Assembly: GCA_030646655.1 (NCBI GenBank)
Contig: JAUSLB010000093.1
Location: forward strand, 1 to 10,473
Source of the DNA: Deltaproteobacteria bacterium
Lineage (GTDB): Bacteria; Desulfobacterota; GWC2-55-46
Length of the DNA: 10,473 bases
Direction: 5' to 3'
A program made the position numbers and the translations under genes. Shown here one piece after another: positions 6,559-10,473 of the stretch. The first letter of the stretch is position 1, and every line of letters starts with the position of its first letter. The notes beneath the pieces were generated by a model. That model was not told the origin of the DNA and did not search any database. It saw only the letters and a list, made by a program, of their open reading frames with translations.

Positions 6559-7172
6559 TAAGAAGATCTTTCATTTTAATATCGCTCCTGGCTATCCTTT
6601 ACGGATGCGGCAGTACGGTAAAGAGCGCTCTATCCCCCCGCTACAACGAGTTCAGGCCCTATACCGTAGCCGTAGCCCCTGTTATCTGGAAGGGGCAGGC
6701 TGAAGGCGAGGACAAGAACATCGCGCAGCTCTTCAGGGAGATGACTGCGGATAAGCTAAGGGCCATGAATTACCGCGTGCTCCCGCTCGACGCGGTCGAC
6801 GATAAGGTTCGGCAGCTCGGCCCTGAAAAGGCCAAGGAGGCCGGCCCAAAAGAGCTGGCGGCCGATCTCAATGCAGACGCGGTATTATACATCCGTATAA
6901 CGGGGTGGGATAAGGACAGGGTCGCAACCTACGCGTCTTTGGTGGTAGGGGCTGCCTTCGAGCTCTATTCCTCAGGCGCTGAGATGCTCTGGAGGGCGGA
7001 CTACTCAACGAAGGAATCTGACTTCAGGCTCGAAAAAAAACCTCTTGAGCTCGCTGTAATAAAGATATACGAGCCGAGGGTCCAGAGGTTCATTGACGCG
7101 GTATTCTCGACCCTGCCGGAGGGCTCGGCCCCGGCACAGGCCCAAAAGACATTCTTCCAGTGGCTGCCTTAA
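6555..7172 (+). CDS. Lipoprotein of the GNA1162/DUF799 type
   Basis: A hydrophobic signal (residues 6-16) ends in the lipobox LYGC, with C18 as predicted lipidated residue. The next residues are Gly-Ser, not Asp, so outer-membrane sorting is expected. The body matches the DUF799/GNA1162 pattern: YTVAVAPVIWKG near the start, MTADKLRAMNYRVLPLDAVDDKV, the strand ADAVLYIRITGWDK and AEMLWRADYS. This family has a fold related to the N-terminal part of CsgG and is found with CsgG-like partners in the Neisseria envelope; no CsgG gene is present here. The start overlaps the preceding stop as ATGA, so the two proteins are probably made in coordinated amounts. Length is 205 residues, close to the family norm. 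Role unknown; envelope location is well supported. Confidence 0.8.
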   Translation: MIRRSFILISLLAILYGCGSTVKSALSPRYNEFRPYTVAVAPVIWKGQAEGEDKNIAQLFREMTADKLRAMNYRVLPLDAVDDKVRQLGPEKAKEAGPKELAADLNADAVLYIRITGWDKDRVATYASLVVGAAFELYSSGAEMLWRADYSTKESDFRLEKKPLELAVIKIYEPRVQRFIDAVFSTLPEGSAPAQAQKTFFQWLP

Positions 7173-7191
7173 AAGGCATGCGCGCCTTTTT
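7171..7191 (+). terminator. Weak rho-independent terminator candidate
   Basis: AAAAGGC (7171-7177) pairs with GCCTTTT (7184-7190) around a six-base loop, and T continues to 7191. The stem is only three G-C pairs plus four A-T pairs, and it begins within the stop codon of the lipoprotein gene. It would attenuate rather than stop transcription into pgsA, which starts 30 nt later. Confidence 0.4.
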
Positions 7192-7220
7192 CCGAATATA
7201 CGGTTTTTCCATAACAAGGC

Positions 7221-7757
7221 ATGGCAAATATCCCAAACATCCTTACCCTATTCAGGATCCTCCTTGTCCCCCTCTTCCTTTTCCTCGTAGCGGAAGATAA
7301 CTTCTTCTTTGCGACGATCGTTTTCGCGGTCGCGGGCATAACGGACGCCGTGGACGGCTTTATCGCGAGGGCTTACAATTTAAGGACAGAGCTGGGGGCG
7401 AACCTCGACCCTTTCGCGGACAAGCTTCTTCTTGTGAGCTCGTACATAATACTTACCGCAAAAGGGCTCATACCCTTGTGGCTCTGCGTGCCTGTAATTT
7501 TACGGGACGCGGTGATACTTACCGGCGTTATTATACTAAGGGGCGCCGGAAGGAAGGTCGTAATCTCGCCTACGATCTTCGGCAAGATTACGACAACCCT
7601 CCAGATAGCGACGGTTATTTACGCCTTGGTCTTTGCGGGCACTGGGAGGGCCTTTTTCGTGGCCCTTGCGGCCGTGACTGCGCTTATTACGGTCTATACG
7701 GGTTTTGATTACGCCTGGAGGGAGTTTAAGATACAGCTTAGGGGCGGGGCGGAGTAA
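7221..7757 (+). CDS. pgsA: CDP-diacylglycerol--glycerol-3-phosphate 3-phosphatidyltransferase
   Basis: PgsA is an inner-membrane enzyme that makes phosphatidylglycerophosphate from CDP-diacylglycerol and glycerol-3-phosphate, the committed step to phosphatidylglycerol and cardiolipin. The CDP-alcohol phosphotransferase signature D-x2-DG-x2-AR-x8-G-x3-D-x3-D is perfect: D42, D45, G46, A49, R50, G59, D63 and D67. The N-terminus NIPNILTLFRILLVPLFLFL is typical of PgsA, and several membrane helices are evident (about 10-24, 28-42, 85-105, 120-150). The length, 178, is close to E. coli PgsA (182). AAGG lies only one base before the ATG, so initiation signals are weak. Other CDP-alcohol transferases share the motif, but the N-terminal sequence favours PgsA. 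Confidence 0.93.
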   Translation: MANIPNILTLFRILLVPLFLFLVAEDNFFFATIVFAVAGITDAVDGFIARAYNLRTELGANLDPFADKLLLVSSYIILTAKGLIPLWLCVPVILRDAVILTGVIILRGAGRKVVISPTIFGKITTTLQIATVIYALVFAGTGRAFFVALAAVTALITVYTGFDYAWREFKIQLRGGAE

Positions 7758-7772
7758 AGCCCTGTTTAAATT

Positions 7773-7817
7773 CAATTACCCCGCCATAAATGGCGGGGAT
7801 TGCCGGCAAGGTAATTG
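7773..7817. repeat. Nested inverted repeat in convergent intergenic region
   Basis: The outer arms CAATTACC (7773-7780) and GGTAATTG (7810-7817) are exact complements. Inside them CCGCCA (7781-7786) pairs with TGGCGG (7791-7796) around TAAA, and TTGCCGGCAA (7800-7809) is its own complement. An alternative, perfect 8-bp hairpin uses CCCCGCCA (7779-7786) with TGGCGGGG (7791-7798). No clean T-run follows on either strand, although the minus strand beyond the hairpin is T-rich (TAATTGAATTT). It could act as a bidirectional transcription end, or be a repeat element. Confidence 0.6.
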
Positions 7818-7828
7818 CCTTTTATATA

Positions 7829-7872
7829 GCTCGGCTTTGACCCGCCCTTAAAAGGGCTGGACTGCGCCGAGC
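7829..7872. repeat. Second nested inverted repeat between pgsA and the minus-strand operon
   Basis: The outer arms GCTCGGC (7829-7835) and GCCGAGC (7866-7872) are exact complements and enclose the inner hairpin GCCCTT (7844-7849) with AAGGGC (7852-7857). The layout, an outer arm of 7-8 bp with a smaller hairpin inside, mirrors the neighbouring structure at 7773-7817. It lies just beyond the stop of the minus-strand operon (about 17 nt) and lacks a T-run. Confidence 0.55.
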
Positions 7873-7888
7873 ACCCGATTAAACGCTA

Positions 7889-8758
7889 TTAAATCGCCTC
7901 GGGCAGATCCTTCAGCTCGCTCAGTTTGAATACCGGCCCTTCCTGACATACATAGCAGCCGTTTATCTGGCAGTGGCCGCATTTCCCTACCCCGCACCTC
8001 ATCCTCCTCTCAAGGGAAACGAATATATGCTCAGGGCCGATGAGCTTACCCTTAAGGCTCAAGATGACGAACTTATACATTACAGGCGGGCCGATGATAA
8101 CCGCTATGGTTTTTCCCTCCCTCACCTTAAGCTTCGGTATAAGGGTCGTGACCACCCCGACATTGCCGCCCCATTCAGGATGAGGCTTATCTATCGTCAA
8201 CTGGACATCGCACCCGCGCGCCCTCCAGTCCTCCATCTCTTCTGTAAAGAGCATCTCCTCAGGGCTCTTTGAGCCGTAGATAAGGGTCTTTTTCCCGAAG
8301 CCATGCTCCCTTACTACAGCCTTTATAAGCGACCTCATTGGCACGATCCCTATGCCGCCGGCTACGAATATTATGTCCTTGCCCTTCATCTCATGGAGCG
8401 GGAAGCTCGTGCCGAACGGCCCCCTTATCCAGAGCCAGTCGCCCTTGCCGAGCCTGTGGACGGCGTCCGTTAAGTTGCCTACCGCCCTTATGCAGAGATC
8501 GAGGGTCTTTGCGCTGCCTGGGGCCGATGTGACCGATATAGGCGCCTCTCCATAGCCCGGCAGGCCCACCATAAAGAACTGCCCGGGCCTGTAATCGAGC
8601 AGGCGCGGGCTTAAGGGGGTTACTGTAAAGAACTTCTCCTTTTCCGTAACCCTCAAGGCGCGCTCGATTATGCCGGGGGTAGGCAGGTATGGGGATTCTA
8701 TATTTTCCAATATAGGCTCTATCCTATCGCCTTCTATGGGATTCCCGTATAATTTCAT
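7889..8758 (-). CDS. FAD/NAD(P)-binding 2Fe-2S electron-transfer subunit (HydG/AsrB-like)
   Basis: This is a ferredoxin-reductase-type protein related to the gamma subunit of archaeal sulfhydrogenase, anaerobic sulfite reductase subunit B and the electron-transfer subunit of dihydroorotate dehydrogenase. It should pass electrons between NAD(P)H and iron-sulfur partners through FAD. Visible parts are a flavin-binding barrel (about 28-115) with YRPGQFFMVGLPG and APISVTS (72-78), a nucleotide-binding domain opening with AGGIGIVPMRSL (133-144), and a C-terminal 2Fe-2S loop with C255, C260, C263 and C271. C268 is an additional cysteine inside that loop. GGAAG lies seven nt before the ATG. The start overlaps the end of the upstream subunit gene by 35 nt, implying coupled translation of a heterodimer. 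No catalytic subunit follows. Which complex it serves is unknown. Confidence 0.87.
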   Translation of the reverse strand: MKLYGNPIEGDRIEPILENIESPYLPTPGIIERALRVTEKEKFFTVTPLSPRLLDYRPGQFFMVGLPGYGEAPISVTSAPGSAKTLDLCIRAVGNLTDAVHRLGKGDWLWIRGPFGTSFPLHEMKGKDIIFVAGGIGIVPMRSLIKAVVREHGFGKKTLIYGSKSPEEMLFTEEMEDWRARGCDVQLTIDKPHPEWGGNVGVVTTLIPKLKVREGKTIAVIIGPPVMYKFVILSLKGKLIGPEHIFVSLERRMRCGVGKCGHCQINGCYVCQEGPVFKLSELKDLPEAI

Positions 8759-9767
8759 TCGTTACTTCCGCTATGTTTATCTTAACAAGGCATGTCCTCG
8801 AGCACCTGCCGCAGCCTACGCAGAACAGCTCCCCGAACCTGTCGGAGAGGTACCTGAACTTCCGGTTGAAGCGGTGCCTCAAGCGCTCTGCCCTTGTTTT
8901 CCTGAAGTTATGCCCGCCCGCGACCTTAGCGAAGTCCTCGAGCGTGCAGCCGTCCCAGACCCTGACCCTTTTGCCTTCACTCAGGTTAGGCTCTACCTCG
9001 TCTTTTACATCAAAGCAGTAGCAGGTCGGGCAGACGTTATTGCATGACCCGCAGCCCGTGCATATCGCCCCGATCTTGTCCCAGACCGGGCTCTCATAAG
9101 CCCCGGCGTAAATGGAGGGCAGCTCCTCAGGGCTCGCGTCAAGCTTGGCAGTAAAAGACGCCTCGCGTATCTTGTTGAACTCATCGAGTTCCCTAAGCCT
9201 TCCTGCGGTGGGCTTAAGGGTGACCGTATATTTGGAAAGGAGCCTTTCGCCTTTTTTCGTGCCTACCCTTACCAGATAGCCTTTTTTAATCTTATGGAGG
9301 AAAAGGTCGAACCCCTCTTCAACGGTCATGGTGCCCATGCTCTTGCAGAAGCAGTAATTATCCGGCATGCAGTCAGAGCCGATTATTACGGTTTTATTGC
9401 GGCGGGCTAAATAATTAGCGTCGGGCCTGCCCTCGGAAAAGACCCTGTCCATAAGGGCTATGGCGCGGATGTCGCACGGGTGGAGGCCGACTATTACCTG
9501 CTCCTTCGCCTCGATCACGGCCTCATGGATGTTATTTCGGATGTCGAATTTTAGGAGAGTCTCGCGCTGGGGGAATAGGAACTCTTTGGCGGATAGGTGA
9601 GTCGGGGTCTGGGCTAATTCAAGTTCGCCTGCATCGGATATTTTCGAAAAGGCCGGGAAACCGTCCTTTTTTATTGTGCCGTATACTGTATAATCTTCTA
9701 TGAGGCGGGATACCAGCTTATCAAAGCCAACACCGGTGACATACCTAAATTGTTCAATGTTTTTCAT
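8724..9767 (-). CDS. 4Fe-4S dicluster electron-transfer subunit (HydB/AsrA-like)
   Basis: The protein resembles the beta subunit of sulfhydrogenases and subunit A of anaerobic sulfite reductase, which relay electrons from the flavin subunit to a catalytic partner. The N-terminal domain shows the family features KEFLFPQRETLLKFD (61-75), VIVGLHPCDIRAIALMD (91-107) and SDCMPDNYCFC (131-141). Two 4Fe-4S sites follow: C236, C239, C242, C246-Pro, and C316, C319, C322, C326. Extra cysteines at C249 and C251 adjoin the first site. It is 347 residues, a usual size. The ATG at 9767 has AAGG only one base upstream, and a near-consensus -10 box sits just ten nt before the ATG, so the message may be almost leaderless. 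It is followed without a gap by the flavin subunit; together they form a complete two-gene operon. Confidence 0.87.
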   Translation of the reverse strand: MKNIEQFRYVTGVGFDKLVSRLIEDYTVYGTIKKDGFPAFSKISDAGELELAQTPTHLSAKEFLFPQRETLLKFDIRNNIHEAVIEAKEQVIVGLHPCDIRAIALMDRVFSEGRPDANYLARRNKTVIIGSDCMPDNYCFCKSMGTMTVEEGFDLFLHKIKKGYLVRVGTKKGERLLSKYTVTLKPTAGRLRELDEFNKIREASFTAKLDASPEELPSIYAGAYESPVWDKIGAICTGCGSCNNVCPTCYCFDVKDEVEPNLSEGKRVRVWDGCTLEDFAKVAGGHNFRKTRAERLRHRFNRKFRYLSDRFGELFCVGCGRCSRTCLVKINIAEVTNEIIRESHRRR

Positions 9768-9776
9768 GCCTTAGAC

Positions 9777-9805
9777 ATTATAACAGACGGTTAAAGCCCT
9801 GTCTA
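9777..9805 (-). promoter_or_regulatory. Proximal sigma70-type promoter for the electron-transfer operon
   Basis: Read on the minus strand, TAGACA (9805-9800) is separated by exactly 17 bp from TATAAT (9782-9777), five of six and six of six matches to consensus. Transcription would begin near 9770, two to four nt before the ATG at 9767, giving an essentially leaderless transcript. Confidence 0.65.
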
Positions 9806-9830
9806 TACTTTATCTGAATTTTTTTGCCAA
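9802..9830 (-). promoter_or_regulatory. Distal overlapping promoter candidate for the electron-transfer operon
   Basis: On the minus strand TTGGCA (9830-9825) and TATAGA (9807-9802) are 17 bp apart, five and four of six matches. Its -10 overlaps the -35 of the proximal promoter, so the two would exclude each other. A start from here would give a leader of about 28 nt that includes AAGG before the ATG. Confidence 0.4.
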
Positions 9831-9838
9831 AACAATAC

Positions 9839-9867
9839 TTGACAAAAATGATAAGGTATATTAGATT
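9839..9867 (+). promoter_or_regulatory. Promoter of the IscR-like regulator gene
   Basis: TTGACA (9839-9844, perfect -35) is followed after 17 bp by TAGATT (9862-9867, four of six). TATATT at 9857 is a better -10 match but only 12 bp away. Transcription would begin near 9874, giving a leader of about 120 nt before the TTG at 9994. The segment lies between divergent genes and is strongly AT-rich. Confidence 0.55.
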
Positions 9868-9882
9868 ACATTATATATCATT
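9847..9882. promoter_or_regulatory. Dyad overlapping the regulator promoter; operator candidate
   Basis: AATGATA (9847-9853) and TATCATT (9876-9882) are perfect complements separated by 22 bp, spanning the -10 and the expected transcription start. Rrf2-family dimers bind imperfect dyads of about 25-30 bp and often repress their own gene, so autoregulation is plausible. The arms do not match an IscR consensus I can recall, and AT-rich DNA gives such dyads easily by chance. Confidence 0.35.
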
Positions 9883-9925
9883 AGTATTTTTTTAAACAGT
9901 TTGTTTTTAAGACTTGAGGGCCGTT

Positions 9926-9949
9926 GAAGGCTGTTGAAAAACAGCCTTC
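9926..9949 (+). other. Ten-bp leader hairpin with GAAA loop
   Basis: GAAGGCTGTT (9926-9935) pairs perfectly with AACAGCCTTC (9940-9949) around GAAA, a GNRA tetraloop in the RNA. It overlaps a 10-bp tandem repeat (GGCCGTTGAA at 9919, GGCTGTTGAA at 9929, one difference). No T-run follows, so it is not a terminator. It lies in the predicted leader of the regulator gene, 45 nt before its start. Confidence 0.6.
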
Positions 9950-9993
9950 TGTAAGATTTGGACGGATTCACTTTAGAAGGGAAGGGGTCGCAT

Positions 9994-10446
9994 TTGAGGC
10001 TATCTACCAAAGGACAGTACGCGGTAAGGGCGATGGTGAACCTCGCCTGCCATTCAGGCGAGGGGCCCGTTACCCTCAAGGAGATCTCAACAGAGGAAGG
10101 GATCTCTCTGTCCTACCTCGAACAGCTCTTCGTAAAGCTCCGCAAGGGCAAGATCGTAAAGAGCGTACGGGGGCCCGGCGGCGGCTATATGCTCGCCAAG
10201 ACGCCTTCTGATATCAGCGTAGGCGAGGTCATTGCGGTTGTCGAGGAGCCTTTAAACCCCGTAGCATGCCTTGACTCGGGTAGCGGGTGCGAGAGGGCAG
10301 AGAGGTGCATAACGCAGAAGGTCTGGAAGGGCCTCGCGGAAAAGATCGCCGAATTCCTCAATTCCGTCAGCATCGAGGACTTAAGCCATGAAGCCAAGCT
10401 TCACGGCGTAAATGCTACCGGCTCAAATTTGGAGCGCTGTTTCTGA
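9994..10446 (+). CDS. iscR: IscR-like Rrf2-family transcriptional regulator
   Basis: The protein is a winged-helix DNA-binding repressor or activator that in IscR senses Fe-S status through a bound 2Fe-2S cluster. The N-terminus RLSTKGQYAVRAMVNLA and the block SLSYLEQLFVKLRKGKIVKSVRGPGGGYMLAK (39-69) match IscR closely, covering the recognition helix and wing. Three cysteines (C92, C99, C105) correspond to C92, C98 and C104 of E. coli IscR, with one residue more between the first two. The IscR ligand H107 is replaced by Gln (Q108 in CITQKVW). I chose the TTG at 9994: AGGGG ends five nt upstream and the family sequence starts at once; the in-frame TTG at 9958 would add 12 unconserved residues. 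Length is 150. It is divergent from the electron-transfer operon. The family is certain; strict IscR orthology is likely but unproven. Confidence 0.88.
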   Translation: MRLSTKGQYAVRAMVNLACHSGEGPVTLKEISTEEGISLSYLEQLFVKLRKGKIVKSVRGPGGGYMLAKTPSDISVGEVIAVVEEPLNPVACLDSGSGCERAERCITQKVWKGLAEKIAEFLNSVSIEDLSHEAKLHGVNATGSNLERCF

Positions 10447-10451
10447 TACCG

Positions 10452-10473
10452 AAAGGAGGAACTTCTTACTTTG
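10452..10473 (+). promoter_or_regulatory. Strong ribosome binding site and possible TTG start of the next gene
   Basis: AAAGGAGG (10452-10459) is an excellent Shine-Dalgarno only six nt after the regulator stop, and the window ends in TTG (10471-10473), 11 nt downstream. The next gene is therefore very probably in the same operon. A cysteine desulfurase or other Fe-S assembly gene often follows iscR, but nothing of this one is visible, so its identity is a guess. Confidence 0.5.

Noticed and set aside
8338..9047. Plus-strand open frames of 64-125 residues across the electron-transfer operon
   Set aside because: They are antisense to two well-supported Fe-S/flavin genes, overlap one another and show no domain pattern.
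9919..9950. CRISPR-like repeat
   Set aside because: There are only two 10-bp units in direct tandem without spacers, and no cas genes.
9958..9993. Earlier TTG for the IscR-like gene
   Set aside because: The extra 12 residues are not family-like, and the TTG at 9994 has a purine-rich ribosome site at the right distance.

Overview
The window reads as ordinary chromosome of a Gram-negative bacterium, probably an anaerobe. The Gram-negative call rests on a Sec-signal protein followed by a lipoprotein of the DUF799/GNA1162 type. The anaerobe call rests on an Fe-S/flavin electron-transfer pair related to hydrogenase and sulfite reductase subunits. Codon choice is distinctive for moderately GC-rich DNA: AGG dominates for Arg and ATA is very common for Ile, evenly across all genes. 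Together with the interspersed palindromic repeat before mutL, this suggests the Desulfobacterota/Nitrospirota sphere. That placement is inference; nothing here fixes a species.

Layout, left to right. (1) Positions 22-2842, plus strand: a tight run of scpA, scpB, an RluB/RsuA-type pseudouridine synthase and an endonuclease III-related glycosylase. scpB and the synthase overlap by 164 nt in different frames. (2) Positions 2843-3050: an imperfect palindromic repeat of about 130 bp that reaches to within 8 nt of the mutL start. (3) Positions 3051-5848: mutL, a 161-nt gap, then miaA. (4) Positions 5788-7757: a secreted FlgT-N/LPP20-like protein starting inside miaA, a lipoprotein coupled to it by ATGA, and pgsA. 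(5) Positions 7758-7888: a convergent junction packed with nested inverted repeats. (6) Positions 9767 down to 7889, minus strand: a two-gene operon for a 4Fe-4S protein and an FAD/NAD(P)/2Fe-2S protein (HydB/AsrA-like and HydG/AsrB-like), with no catalytic subunit in view. (7) Positions 9768-9993: a divergent promoter region with recognisable sigma70-type elements on both strands, a dyad and a leader hairpin. (8) Positions 9994-10446: an IscR-like Rrf2 regulator, followed by a strong Shine-Dalgarno for a gene that begins at the window edge.

How they fit: the left two thirds is housekeeping (chromosome segregation, rRNA and tRNA modification, base-excision and mismatch repair, phospholipid synthesis) with a small envelope module inside it. 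The right third is a compact redox module facing a putative Fe-S-sensing repressor, so Fe-S or redox control of the electron-transfer pair is a reasonable hypothesis. I found no clear novel defence or mobile system. The points most worth a second look are the dual-coding overlap, the glycosylase that has lost a cluster ligand, the repeat at the mutL start, the orphan electron-transfer pair with its near-leaderless promoter, and the unusual ligand set of the regulator. No gene-free stretch exceeds 300 nt, and I saw no tRNA, rRNA or CRISPR array.
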